55,809 nucleotides of DNA from assembly GCA_024225395.1 (NCBI GenBank), contig JAAEMR010000061.1:1-55809 (forward strand), read 5' to 3'. Under the pieces are notes generated by a model. It did not search any database, was not told where the DNA came from, and saw only the letters and a list, made by a program, of their open reading frames with translations. A program made the position numbers and the translations under genes. Source of the DNA: Gammaproteobacteria bacterium (GTDB taxonomy: Bacteria > Pseudomonadota > Gammaproteobacteria > GCA-001735895). Positions 44,368 through 53,587 of the stretch are shown here, piece after piece (the stretch's first letter is position 1; every line of letters begins with the position of its first letter).

Positions 44368-45774
44368 ATGATTCGAACTCGTTTTGCACCCAGCCCTACA
44401 GGATATTTGCACATAGGTGGTGCCCGGACAGCTTTGTTTAGCTGGTTGTTTAGTAAAAAAATGGGTGGGGACTTTGTACTTCGAGTGGAAGATACCGATA
44501 GAGAACGTTCAACTGATGAATCGGTACAGGCTATTCTACAGGCTATGGACTGGTTGAAGCTGGATTACGATGAAGGCCCTATCTACCAGACGCATCGATT
44601 TGATCGCTATGAAGAAGTGATTCAACAGTTAATCGATAATGATCAGGCTTATTATTGTACCTGTTCTAAAGAGAGGCTGGAGTCATTGCGTAATGAGCAA
44701 ATGAGCAATAAACAAAAGCCACGCTACGATGGTTGCTGCAGAGACAAAAGATTGAGCCCCGGCGATGCAGAAAATATGGTTGTTCGATTCAGGAATCCCC
44801 AGCAGGGAGTCGTTGTCTTTAATGACCTGGTAAAAGGCGAAATCACAGTTAGTAATAGTGAACTGGACGATTTGATTATTGCCCGATCTGATGGCACTCC
44901 GACATATAACATGACAGTCGTGGTCGATGATTCTGATATGAATATCACTCATGTTGTGCGTGGTGATGATCATGTCAATAATACGCCAAGGCAGATAAAT
45001 ATTTTTAAAGCTCTCGGTGTTTCCATACCGCAATATGCACATGTTCCTATGATTCTGGGTGAAGATGGCAAACGTTTATCTAAACGCCATGGTGCGGTTA
45101 GTGTGATGCAATATCTGGAGGACGGATATCTGCCTGAGGCACTGTTGAATTATCTGGTTCGTCTGGGCTGGTCACATGGTGATCAGGAAATATTCTCTGT
45201 AGATGAAATGCAACAATTATTTTCACTGGAAGCGATAAACAGGGCTCCCTCAACATTTAATCCGGATAAACTATCATGGATTAATCAGCAGTACCTGAAG
45301 ACTAAAGATTTATATGACATTGTAGATTTAGTAAAGCAGAGGTTACAAAAAGACGGAATATCTCTGGATAAAGATCTGGATATTTCATCCATAGTAGATC
45401 TTTATCGTGGGCGGGTTAAAACCATTAATGAACTGGCCGACAGTATTTTATACTTCTTTCAGGATTTTGGTGAATATGATGCTAAAGCGGCTAAAAAAGC
45501 TTTTAAGGCAGCAGCCCTGGAGCCGTTACAATTGCTTTATGGCAAGTTATCTGAGTTGAGCTCATGGAATACGGAAGATATTCATGCTGTCATCCAGGCT
45601 GTTACCGAAGAGCTTCAGGTAAATATGGGTAAGGTTGGACAGCCGTTGAGAGTTGCCGTTACCGGCGGGTCATTCTCTCCACCTATTGATCAAACGGTTG
45701 CGAAAATAGGAAGGCGTAACTCTCTGGCCAGAATTCAGCGTGCAATAGAGCTTATAAGCTCAACACAGCAGTGA
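44368..45774 (+). CDS. gltX: Glutamyl-tRNA synthetase
   Basis: A class I synthetase of 468 residues. HIGH-type HIGGARTALFSWLF (about 16-29) and KRLSKRHGA (about 236-244, equivalent to KMSKS). Zn-site Cys residues CTCSKERL and CCRD in YDGCCRDK are present. The C-terminal anticodon-binding cage (about 320-468) follows. Attaches glutamate to tRNA-Glu; a tRNA-Glu gene is at 55476. Confidence 0.97.
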   Translation: MIRTRFAPSPTGYLHIGGARTALFSWLFSKKMGGDFVLRVEDTDRERSTDESVQAILQAMDWLKLDYDEGPIYQTHRFDRYEEVIQQLIDNDQAYYCTCSKERLESLRNEQMSNKQKPRYDGCCRDKRLSPGDAENMVVRFRNPQQGVVVFNDLVKGEITVSNSELDDLIIARSDGTPTYNMTVVVDDSDMNITHVVRGDDHVNNTPRQINIFKALGVSIPQYAHVPMILGEDGKRLSKRHGAVSVMQYLEDGYLPEALLNYLVRLGWSHGDQEIFSVDEMQQLFSLEAINRAPSTFNPDKLSWINQQYLKTKDLYDIVDLVKQRLQKDGISLDKDLDISSIVDLYRGRVKTINELADSILYFFQDFGEYDAKAAKKAFKAAALEPLQLLYGKLSELSSWNTEDIHAVIQAVTEELQVNMGKVGQPLRVAVTGGSFSPPIDQTVAKIGRRNSLARIQRAIELISSTQQ

Positions 45775-45898
45775 TCTTAGTTAAGTTTTGAGTAAATAAT
45801 TGAAAGAAAATTGATAGTAATCTCAATAAGATGCTATAACACTGTAATCTAAATAATTATAAGTAAATATCAACAAACAGTTCATGATTCAGGAAGAT

Positions 45899-46801
45899 AT
45901 GAAAGAGCAATCTATTGAATGTGTTGTCATGTTTGCAGATGTGGCAGGAAGCACTGCCATGTATGAAAACCAGGGGGATAGTATTGCCCGTGAACGCATT
46001 TCAAAAGCATTGAATACCCTGATCGCTATTTGCAAGAGGCATAAAGGACGGCTTGTTAAAACCATTGGTGATGAAATTCTGGTTTATTTCCAGAATACTG
46101 ATCTGTCTCTACTTGCAGCGCAGGTTATACAGGAAACCATCGAGGATGACCGTTCGCCTGAAACCGTTGGTTTATCTATTCGTATAGGCATGCATTATGG
46201 CTCTGTTATTTTGGCTGATAATGATATTTTTGGCGACACGGTAAACGTAGCCGCTCGAGTTGTTGCGATGACTAAAGCGAGGCAGATTCTGTTTACAGGT
46301 GTACTTGCTGACATGGTTACTTCAGATGAAATTAACACCCGAATGAGGCAATATGATCGATTAGAAGTTAAGGGTAAAGAGAACATGCTGGATGTTTTTA
46401 TGTATGCCTGGGAAGAAGAGTCAGAAATAACTAATATGGCTACAGGTACTTTTACCAATCCTTTTAAAGCAATAAATGCAGGGGAGTTGATTCTGACTTA
46501 CAAGACAGAAACGACTCGTCTGAGTTTAGACAGTGATACAGTGCAAATTGGTCGAGGTAACAGTTGCGACATCATAATTTCAGGTGATCTTATTTCACGC
46601 TTCCATGCTAAAATTGGTTGCCGGCGAGAAAAGTTTATCTTAACGGACCAAAGTACTAATGGCACATTTGTAAGAACTCTCGATGGGCAAAATTATTTTC
46701 TGAGACAGGAAGAATTAGCACTTTTTGGTAGTGGTGTAATTAGTCTGGGGAAAAGTGTAGACAAGTCCAGAGAAAACCTGCTGTATTATGCTTTCAAATA
46801 A
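45899..46801 (+). CDS. Class III adenylate/guanylate cyclase fused to an FHA domain
   Basis: The product has 300 residues from the ATG at 45899, which has AGGAAG 4 nt upstream; an ATG at 45884 lacks such a site. The N-terminal class III cyclase domain (about 5-170) has metal Asp13 in MFADVAGSTAMYE, Asp58 in TIGDEILVYF, substrate Lys54 and the transition-state segment VNVAARV, all suggesting an active enzyme. The FHA domain (about 200-285), IGRGNSCDIIISG, then SRFHAKIGC and STNGTFV, binds phosphothreonine peptides. Cyclase and phospho-reader are thus in one soluble protein. It is flanked by gltX and a hypothetical gene. Confidence 0.88.
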   Translation: MKEQSIECVVMFADVAGSTAMYENQGDSIARERISKALNTLIAICKRHKGRLVKTIGDEILVYFQNTDLSLLAAQVIQETIEDDRSPETVGLSIRIGMHYGSVILADNDIFGDTVNVAARVVAMTKARQILFTGVLADMVTSDEINTRMRQYDRLEVKGKENMLDVFMYAWEEESEITNMATGTFTNPFKAINAGELILTYKTETTRLSLDSDTVQIGRGNSCDIIISGDLISRFHAKIGCRREKFILTDQSTNGTFVRTLDGQNYFLRQEELALFGSGVISLGKSVDKSRENLLYYAFK

Positions 46802-46957
46802 AACACCCTGATTTTCCGCACTCTTTTCTAACTGTTCCCTGCTATTTTATCCCTGTCGACTCTGAGGAACGTTTCCGTCATTACGCTATATATGGGTTTT
46901 GGTCATGCCAGTGATGGCACATCTGAACCAGTAAATTTTGCCCGGTAAGTATTGTTT

Positions 46958-47308
46958 TTATTGTTTTCCCATAGTGAATTTTGTACCGGGAGGTTTATGT
47001 TCTGTTATTTTTTGTCCTCTAATCGCAAGGATTCTATGTTGATCCAGTAACAATTGATATAGAAACATCAGTTCATCCTGAGCTTCTACAGGAAAACCAT
47101 CACGCCTTTTGCCGCCTTCAACTACAATCAGTTCTTCAAGATACTTTTGCCCTTCACTATAACGCCATAAACCAGTGATCGCTTTTATTACTCGTGGGAA
47201 AGACTCTAAAGCTGCTGGCTTTCCCGCACGCTGACGCTTCAACTGTTCGCTTTTGCGAAAAAGTTGCTGAGCAATTGCTGGATTCATGACTCTATTGTCG
47301 ATTGGCAT
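46958..47308 (-). CDS. Conserved-looking hypothetical protein
   Basis: A 116-residue, basic, soluble protein with no recognised domain. It has a Lys/Arg-rich N-terminal helix (QQLFRKSEQLKRQRAGKP) and two predicted helices (KYLEELIVVEGGKRRDGF; AQDELMFLYQLLLDQHRI). Alternative start at the second Met (MNPAIAQ). The ribosome-binding site is weak. The terminal GTKFTMGKQ looks like a disordered tail. Its coding potential is good, but I give no function. Confidence 0.5.
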   Translation of the reverse strand: MPIDNRVMNPAIAQQLFRKSEQLKRQRAGKPAALESFPRVIKAITGLWRYSEGQKYLEELIVVEGGKRRDGFPVEAQDELMFLYQLLLDQHRILAIRGQKITEHKPPGTKFTMGKQ

Positions 47309-47831
47309 TGGTGTAACTTTAGTTCTCTGTTGAGTTCATGTCGTGTTTCGACAAATATTATATTAGCGATTGACCGGATAATGAGAATGCATTCGCAAGC
47401 ATTCTAATAAATCATAATTGAAAAGTATATCTAAATATATGAAATTTCATACTGCTCAGGTTGTTATAGCTCATAATTTAAAAATAGCATTAAATAGTGG
47501 GTGTAACTTATTGTTTAATATATTTAAAATTAATTTATATATTTAAAAAAACTTTATCGGCAGCAGTGCTTAAAACTCTATTATTTTTTAATAAATATTC
47601 ATTGTAAACTTAAACTTCCTGGCATGGTTTTTAGCACTACTTTCTGAAAAAAGCAGTCGAACAATACTTCACATAATTTGCGCATAGTCAGCACATAATT
47701 ACTCAATAAATTAGCATAGCATCCAAAAATATTAGAGCTGTTTCCAACCAGTTGCTAATATTTTCAAAACCTTAGTTCGCCGGTTTTCTATAGTTTAAAT
47801 TATTCTAAATACTAATAAAAACAAACTCTTA
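47309..47831. other. AT-rich gap upstream of zapE
   Basis: This 523-nt stretch has no supported gene, tRNA or repeat family member. It is strongly AT-rich, with short A/T runs and no clear palindrome. It likely contains promoters of both divergent neighbours. Confidence 0.4.
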
Positions 47832-48923
47832 ATGAAACCTTCTACAAGATACAATGAATTCATGCAACAGTCAGGTTTTTACCCCGACCAGGCTCAACAG
47901 CATGCATTATATTTACTGGATAGACTGTATGAAAATGTGGTGGAAATTGAACAAACCGAACTTCGAGTAGCGACTAAATTTACCCGTATTCTGGGGCTGG
48001 CTACAAAACCGGTTCATGGATTATATTTCTGGGGAGGAGTGGGACGAGGCAAGACTTTTTTAATGGATATATTTTTTGAGGTTTTACCGGTTAAAAATAA
48101 ACAGCGGTTTCATTACCATCAATTTATGCAGCAAACTCATGATGAATTGAGTCAGGCCAGAAAAGGTAAAAACCCGGTAAAAGAAATTGCTAAAAAGCTG
48201 GCGAAAAATATAAAAGTTCTTTGCCTTGATGAATTTGTTGTTACCGACATAGGTGACGCCATGTTGATAGGGCGTTTACTGGAAGCATTGTTCGATGAAG
48301 GCATTATCTTAATCACAACATCTAATACACCTCCTGAAGAATTGTACAAAGATGGTTTACAGCGAGACAGTTTTCTACCGGCAATTAAGCTATTAGATGA
48401 ACATTGCCAGATTGCTAATCTGGATGGTGGTCAGGATTATCGTACGCTAGGGTTGAAACATACCCGGTTGTATCAGGTGCCTCATAATCGTGAAGCGATT
48501 GAGACTATCGAAAAATATCTTAATAACCACCTGGTATCGGTAAAACAACATGAAAGTCTGGTCATTAATGGGCGTAAAATCAATTTTGAATTTTGTGCTG
48601 AAGATACGGTCTGGTTTAGTTTTGATGAGCTATGTAAAACAACCCGTAGTCGTTTCGATTATCTGGAGATAGCCAGTTTATTTAATACCGTGATCATTAC
48701 CGGTATCGAAGCCATGAACGAAGGTACGATGGATGTGGCTCGACGTTTTATATCTCTAATTGATGTTTTTTATGATCGACGGATCAAATTGATCTGTACT
48801 GCTGATGTGGTGGTTGAAGAGTTGTACAAACATAACTTTCTGGCATTTGAATTCTCCAGAACAATCAGTCGACTGTTAGAAATGCAGAGCCCGGATTATA
48901 TTGGGCAGAGTCATTTTGTTTAG
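47832..48923 (+). CDS. zapE: Cell-division ATPase ZapE (AFG1-like)
   Basis: A 363-residue AAA-type ATPase of the AFG1/ZapE family. ZapE acts at the Z-ring under stress. Walker A: GGVGRGKTFLMD (about 68-79). Walker B: VLCLDEFVVTDIGDAMLIGR. The C-terminal part has RRFISLIDVFYDRRIKLICT and FSRTISRLLEMQSPDYIGQ, typical of AFG1. The start has no strong ribosome-binding site. Confidence 0.92.
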   Translation: MKPSTRYNEFMQQSGFYPDQAQQHALYLLDRLYENVVEIEQTELRVATKFTRILGLATKPVHGLYFWGGVGRGKTFLMDIFFEVLPVKNKQRFHYHQFMQQTHDELSQARKGKNPVKEIAKKLAKNIKVLCLDEFVVTDIGDAMLIGRLLEALFDEGIILITTSNTPPEELYKDGLQRDSFLPAIKLLDEHCQIANLDGGQDYRTLGLKHTRLYQVPHNREAIETIEKYLNNHLVSVKQHESLVINGRKINFEFCAEDTVWFSFDELCKTTRSRFDYLEIASLFNTVIITGIEAMNEGTMDVARRFISLIDVFYDRRIKLICTADVVVEELYKHNFLAFEFSRTISRLLEMQSPDYIGQSHFV

Positions 48924-48970
48924 AAAATTATCCTCTCAGATGAAGTGAAAATCTGCTCAATAGCTTGTGT

Positions 48971-49933
48971 TTAATCTAGTTCGATAACGGCTATCATGGC
49001 GGCATGATCAGAAAACTTATAATCGATACCGGTATATGAGATCGATTTTATTTTTTTCTTTAAATCTCTGCTGACTAACAGGTAATCCAGTAACTGTTTT
49101 CTTTTTCTGTATTGATAAGAATAGGGAGTCCCTGTTTTAACCATTATTGAAGTATCAACCAGGTCATTTTTAATAAGATCAGGACTCTTCCATTTTGGTC
49201 GTTGTTGATCAGGTTTGCCGATGAGTGTACCCAGGCAGTCAACATAAGCGTCAGAAGGCTTCAATGCATTAAAGTCACCAACTATCATCAACCTGGACTG
49301 CGGGTTCTCATACTGAAATTTATTTATCCACCTGGCCAGTATTTCAGCCTGTAAAAGACGTTTATGACTCACTCGTTTTCGCTTTTTATTAGAACTCAAT
49401 CCTCGCATTGACCTGAGGTGAATATTCACGATAGTGAAACATTCTGGGTGGCATAGCTCAATGAGTAGAGGAGGTCGGGAATAGAGTGGTTCACCTTTAG
49501 GATTAATAATTTTGTTCTGATAAAGAGAAGAAATAGACTTCAGTTTATATTTTTGTTTTACCAGAAAACCTGTATCGATACCGGATATATCATTACCCTC
49601 AATGAGTACGGGTCGGTACTTCACATTGTATCGTTGTTTAAGCTGGTTACTGACATCCTGTAATATGCCTATGTTTTCTACTTCCTGAAAAGCAATGACA
49701 TCGGCAAAGTTGTAAACGCTCCTTATTTTTTCAACCAGTTGCTGTACGCGTTGTCTGTATTTTCCGGTTGAAAGAGTTTTTGCTTTATTGCCATCATCTT
49801 TATCATCATAAAACTGGTTTAGGTTTTGAGACACAAGCTTTATTACTGGTGGCTCTGCTGAAACCGGTGAATTCAGAATAGCCAGAATAATAGCGATGAG
49901 TGAAAGCCGATAAAGTTTAGCTGTTGAGATCAT
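48971..49933 (-). CDS. Exported endonuclease/exonuclease/phosphatase-family protein
   Basis: A 320-residue protein with a signal peptide (about 1-27, ending PVSA) and an EEP/DNase I-like fold. Catalytic-site motifs: SQNLNQFYDD, AFQEVEN (catalytic Glu), VNIHLRSMRG, IVGDFNA (Asp, Asn) and SDHAAM (Asp, His). The active site appears complete. Extracellular or periplasmic nuclease is the natural reading, but sphingomyelinase or phosphatase activities share this fold. Converges on zapE; no terminator seen in the 47-nt gap. Confidence 0.85.
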   Translation of the reverse strand: MISTAKLYRLSLIAIILAILNSPVSAEPPVIKLVSQNLNQFYDDKDDGNKAKTLSTGKYRQRVQQLVEKIRSVYNFADVIAFQEVENIGILQDVSNQLKQRYNVKYRPVLIEGNDISGIDTGFLVKQKYKLKSISSLYQNKIINPKGEPLYSRPPLLIELCHPECFTIVNIHLRSMRGLSSNKKRKRVSHKRLLQAEILARWINKFQYENPQSRLMIVGDFNALKPSDAYVDCLGTLIGKPDQQRPKWKSPDLIKNDLVDTSIMVKTGTPYSYQYRKRKQLLDYLLVSRDLKKKIKSISYTGIDYKFSDHAAMIAVIELD

Positions 49934-49964
49934 GCTGTAGAATTAGTTTAAACCCGAAACAGGA

Positions 49965-50759
49965 TCAGGGCTTTATTAAAAAAGTTGACCATGCCTGGTG
50001 TAATGTGGCATTACTGGCGGCGATAATTGGACGGTTTTCCAGGCTGTTGTTAAAAATTGCCTGTAGAGTATCCGTTGTGCTGACTCCTTTAGCTTCTGAT
50101 AATAAAAGACAACCTGCCGCATAATCCCAGAATTTTTCTCCTCCATGAAGTAATAACTGGGTACGTCCTGCAGCCAGCCATGCCCATTCCAGCGCACAGG
50201 TCCCAATGTTTCGCTGAGACTTGAATGGCATTTTCTGACACAGTCGCTGCATCATTTCAGCATTAAGTCGCTTGAAGTCGATGGATGCCAGGCATTGATC
50301 GAGAGATTCCGGTTGTTCTGGGGAAATAAACTCAATGCTGTTAATGCGTAATCCGGAACCTTTTTCAGCAGAGAAAATTTCTTTTCTCACCGGGTCGTAA
50401 ATGATGCCCAGGGTTAATTCCTGATTATCTATAAGCGCTAGAGAAACGGCGAATAACGGCACTCCATGGTGAAAATTATTGGTTCCATCCACAGGGTCCA
50501 GGCACCAGTATGATTTATTGTTACTCATCACGTAAGCCTGTTGCTGAGGAGTCATTTCTTCACTTAGCATGTGTATATTGGGCGCTAATTTATGAAGTTC
50601 TTCTGTTAAAGCATTCTGCATTGCCAGGTCTGCTTCGGTCACTATGCTGCCATCAGATTTTTTTTTAGCCGTCGTTCGATGAAATAGCTCATTCAGTATT
50701 TTGTCACTGATTGCAGGAATGATTTGTTCAAGTTGCCTGAGTAAAGTCCGGTCTGCCAT
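49965..50759 (-). CDS. Inositol monophosphatase-family phosphatase
   Basis: A 264-residue Mg-dependent, Li-sensitive-fold phosphatase. Metal-site motifs: SEEM (residues 72-75), DPVDGTNNF (about 93-101) and WDYAAG near 215. Family members hydrolyse inositol phosphate, histidinol phosphate, PAP or other small phosphates. The histidinol-phosphatase subset (hisN-like) is possible; sequence does not decide. It is upstream of the EEP gene by 31 nt, same strand. Confidence 0.88.
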   Translation of the reverse strand: MADRTLLRQLEQIIPAISDKILNELFHRTTAKKKSDGSIVTEADLAMQNALTEELHKLAPNIHMLSEEMTPQQQAYVMSNNKSYWCLDPVDGTNNFHHGVPLFAVSLALIDNQELTLGIIYDPVRKEIFSAEKGSGLRINSIEFISPEQPESLDQCLASIDFKRLNAEMMQRLCQKMPFKSQRNIGTCALEWAWLAAGRTQLLLHGGEKFWDYAAGCLLLSEAKGVSTTDTLQAIFNNSLENRPIIAASNATLHQAWSTFLIKP

Positions 50760-50854
50760 AAATGAAATTGTTGAGCTTAAAGCCTTTGGTTGTAAAGATT
50801 TAATTGATATAGTTTATCATCCTAAAATAATACCACTCATGTTGCAAAATCCTT

Positions 50855-52285
50855 ATGCCGTTACAAAACCAAGATAGATTTTTTCTGACACGGCAAAGTG
50901 CAAATATTATGGAAGACCTGTCCCGGCGTTTAAATCAGGCCGGGTCTATCAGTTTATTATATGGGCCTGAAGGTATTGGAAAGTCGCGTCTGTTAGACCA
51001 GTTCGTTGAAACCAGGCTGACACCTGAAAATTCAATTTTTGTGAGGTTTAATGTTAATAATACTTATGTCGAAGTAACAGAGGGTAAAGATGAGTTTGAA
51101 TTTGATACTTTTTTTAACCGTGAAATAAGTCGCTTAAACAAGAATTTTACGCTGCTTATTGATCAGTTCGATAATGCTCCTGCTGACATGCAGCTTAATA
51201 TTCTTAAATTCTGGGATAAGGTTGCTCGTGAAAAAGACTTTAAACTGATTATTAGCATTCAATCCAACAGTTTGCACCTGTTGAATGAATTATCACAGCG
51301 ATATCAATTGCAAATTGATAGTGTAGAGCTCAAGCCGTTAAAACTGGAAGAGCAGATGGGGTATCTACGCTTAACAAGCTGTGCAGAATTAAGGCAGCTC
51401 GCTGTGATCCCTGCAGCGTTAAAAAAACCCCTCAAGTTAACCAATGGATTATTCTCACAGTTAGAAGCTTTTCGCTCCCAGTTTGGTGATCAAATAAGCT
51501 GTAAAGAAGTTGCACTCAATTCCCGGGGTAAATTTAAAAAAACACTGTTTTACTCTGTTTCAGGCTTATTTCTGGTGCTCTTATCGGTAATTATTGTGCA
51601 GCAGAAAGTGTTTAATAAAGATTTGTTACAACTACAGATTCCAGGTTCAATTTTTAAAAGTAGCTCCATACAGGGGAGTAAGTTAAAAATAGAACCTGAA
51701 CCTGAACCATTAATCGTTAGTGAACCGGAACCCGTTTTAATTGTTGAAGAAGAGGTGTCGGTTTCAAAGATCAATAGCAGCCTGTTTTCTGAAATGAAAC
51801 CGGTTGAACCTGATGTGACTACAGAATCTATATCACCAGGTGATATGACAAATTCTGTCAAACCAGAAGTTATCGTTGCCGATGAACCAGAGATAATTGA
51901 AGTTAAACCTGCAAAAGTGACTGTTAAACCCGGTCAGAAACAGACTGTTTTTGAACAGCGTCTACGTGCTACAGAAAAGTGGTTGGAAACGTCAGATAAC
52001 AAGCTGGCGAGTATTCAGATTATGACCTTGATCAGCGGTAAGAAACGATTGCAATCTTTAAACAGGTATCTTAATAAACTGAAATCTCAACAGATTAACC
52101 TGGAGGAAATCAAAATTTACTCTGCGGATAAAGAAGATAAGACAATTTATGGTGTCTTGTATGGTGAATATGAAACGATCAGTATGGCATACAGGGGCAT
52201 CAAACATTTGCCCGATGCATTAAATGCCAATCATCCTATCCTCAGGACTGTAAAAGGTATTAAAGATGAAATTCATGGTCGCTAA
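50855..52285 (+). CDS. DamX-like AAA ATPase with SPOR domain
   Basis: A 476-residue protein. An N-terminal P-loop ATPase domain (GPEGIGKS, 37-44) has Walker B LLIDQFDN (about 98-105). A membrane helix lies about 230-250. A long acidic Pro/Glu linker (about 275-370) leads to a C-terminal SPOR domain (about 385-470, SIQIMTLISGKKRLQSLNRY). SPOR domains bind denuded septal peptidoglycan. The architecture (ExeA-like ATPase, helix, linker, SPOR) matches the DamX/ExeA-SPOR group at division sites. It is divergent from the inositol-phosphatase gene. Confidence 0.8.
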   Translation: MPLQNQDRFFLTRQSANIMEDLSRRLNQAGSISLLYGPEGIGKSRLLDQFVETRLTPENSIFVRFNVNNTYVEVTEGKDEFEFDTFFNREISRLNKNFTLLIDQFDNAPADMQLNILKFWDKVAREKDFKLIISIQSNSLHLLNELSQRYQLQIDSVELKPLKLEEQMGYLRLTSCAELRQLAVIPAALKKPLKLTNGLFSQLEAFRSQFGDQISCKEVALNSRGKFKKTLFYSVSGLFLVLLSVIIVQQKVFNKDLLQLQIPGSIFKSSSIQGSKLKIEPEPEPLIVSEPEPVLIVEEEVSVSKINSSLFSEMKPVEPDVTTESISPGDMTNSVKPEVIVADEPEIIEVKPAKVTVKPGQKQTVFEQRLRATEKWLETSDNKLASIQIMTLISGKKRLQSLNRYLNKLKSQQINLEEIKIYSADKEDKTIYGVLYGEYETISMAYRGIKHLPDALNANHPILRTVKGIKDEIHGR

Positions 52286-52421
52286 ATAATCCCGGGCTTG
52301 CCTGGATATGAAATTGCTATCATGCAAAATTTTTAATGAAAAAATGGATGTTGTCTCACCTTTAGTATGCAGCGATCTACTATCGGGGATCTAAATAAGT
52401 TAAGGACTTTAAAGTTCAGGA

Positions 52422-52435
52422 TTGATTCAGATCAA
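52422..52435 (+). promoter_or_regulatory. Perfect FNR/ANR-type box
   Basis: TTGATTCAGATCAA is an exact match to the TTGAT-N4-ATCAA consensus of the oxygen-sensing FNR/ANR family. It is the only perfect match I found in the window. It lies 106 nt before the start of the secreted Gly/Pro-rich protein; -10-like hexamers at 52456 (TTAAAT) and 52478 (TTATAT) would place it near -41.5 or -61.5. Confidence 0.7.
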
Positions 52436-52527
52436 CATTGTTTATTCATTTTTTATTAAATGTTTATTAGTAACTCATTATATAGCATAATGGGGCCACT
52501 TTATTTAAATCAAAGAAGGGTATAGAT

Positions 52528-53004
52528 ATGCAAAAAATAGTTCGTGCGTTTTTTATTAGTATTTTTTTGATGCTTTCATATAACACAAATGTGAATGCAG
52601 ACTGGTTCGGTGGCAGTGATTGTCCTCCGTGGGCTTACGATTGTAATGACTGGCCTGAATGGACTCCAATGTACTGGATGGAAGAAATGTCAGATGAATT
52701 TGACGATAACAACTGGGGCGGTAATAACTGGGGTGGCAACAACTGGGGGCCTTTCGGTGGAAATAACGGTCCATATGGTTATGGTCGTCCTCCAATGCCT
52801 TACGGTGGTCCTGCTCCTTATGGCGCACCCAGGGGGCCTATGGGTGCTCCAGCTCCTTACGGAATGCCTCCAATGGGTGCTCCAGCTCCTTACGGAATGC
52901 CTCCTATGGGTCGTCCAGCACCTTACGGTCGTCCTCCTATGCCTTTTGGTGGTCAACCAGCGCCTTTCGCTCCACCAGCGCCAGCGCCTGCTCCTGTAAG
53001 ATAG
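52528..53004 (+). CDS. Secreted Gly/Pro/Asn/Tyr-rich protein, sulfur-globule-envelope-like
   Basis: A 158-residue product with a signal peptide (MQKIVRAFFISIFLMLSYNT then NVNA, cleavage about 24). The mature part starts DWFGGSDCPPWAYDCNDWPE and becomes repetitive: three WGGNN-type repeats, then PYG and (A/P)PYG(M/A)PPMG(A/R) units. The composition (Gly, Pro, Asn, Tyr, Trp) is like the small envelope proteins of periplasmic sulfur globules in purple and colourless sulfur bacteria. Two Cys are near the N-terminus. Such low-complexity proteins cannot be assigned by homology alone; the SQR-like gene in the window adds support. An FNR-type box lies upstream. Confidence 0.6.
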   Translation: MQKIVRAFFISIFLMLSYNTNVNADWFGGSDCPPWAYDCNDWPEWTPMYWMEEMSDEFDDNNWGGNNWGGNNWGPFGGNNGPYGYGRPPMPYGGPAPYGAPRGPMGAPAPYGMPPMGAPAPYGMPPMGRPAPYGRPPMPFGGQPAPFAPPAPAPAPVR

Positions 53005-53076
53005 TCAGTAGTAGCAAGTTTTTCTGTAACTCTATAATTTCAGAGTTACAAAAAACTTGAACAGGTCTGCTTTGGG

Positions 53077-53505
53077 TCAGCATTGCTCCCAGGGCAGACC
53101 ATCATATCTCCAGCCACCTAAAGTGCTGCGATGATGTGTCTCATCAAGATCTCCCTCAAAGCCTGTGCTGATGTTGTAAACACGGTTGAAATTATCTCCT
53201 ATCAGTAATTGGCCAGCCTCGGCTGAACGTTTCCCGCTTCGGCATATCAATACAATGGGTGCGCATTGGCTATCAACGTTGCAGATAACACCTCCTAAAA
53301 TCAACTTACGAATATCTCTGGCAAAGTGAGGATTAATTTCCCAGTCAGGTTCATCAATCCATGGAATATTGACGGCCCCTACAGGATGTCCGATAAACAA
53401 AAACTCCATGCTTGATCGAACGTCCACAAAAAGTACATTCGCCTCCTCGTGAATCATATCGGCGGCCTGTTTGGGTGAAATATGTTGTAACTGTGCTTTG
53501 CTCAT
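53077..53505 (-). CDS. Single-domain rhodanese-like sulfurtransferase
   Basis: A 142-residue protein with one rhodanese domain. The active-site loop is CRSGKRS with catalytic Cys88, preceded by APIVLI. Upstream VLFVDVRSSMEFLFIGHPVG is the typical start. Two more Cys (ICNVDSQC) form a short CxxxxxC. Such proteins carry sulfane sulfur as a persulfide, fitting sulfur oxidation. The ribosome-binding site GGAGG is excellent. It ends 73 nt from the sulfur-globule-like gene, facing it. Confidence 0.9.
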   Translation of the reverse strand: MSKAQLQHISPKQAADMIHEEANVLFVDVRSSMEFLFIGHPVGAVNIPWIDEPDWEINPHFARDIRKLILGGVICNVDSQCAPIVLICRSGKRSAEAGQLLIGDNFNRVYNISTGFEGDLDETHHRSTLGGWRYDGLPWEQC

Positions 53506-53587
53506 GATTTTCCTCCGCTATTTTTATTTTACTGTTATAGCGTAAAAAAGAATTCAGTTTCTAAACAGTTAATTACAAGGATATAAA

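Noticed and set aside
52556-52999. Overlapping genes on other frames of the Gly/Pro-rich gene
   Set aside because: Low-complexity repeats create long open frames on every strand; none has a signal peptide or ribosome-binding site.
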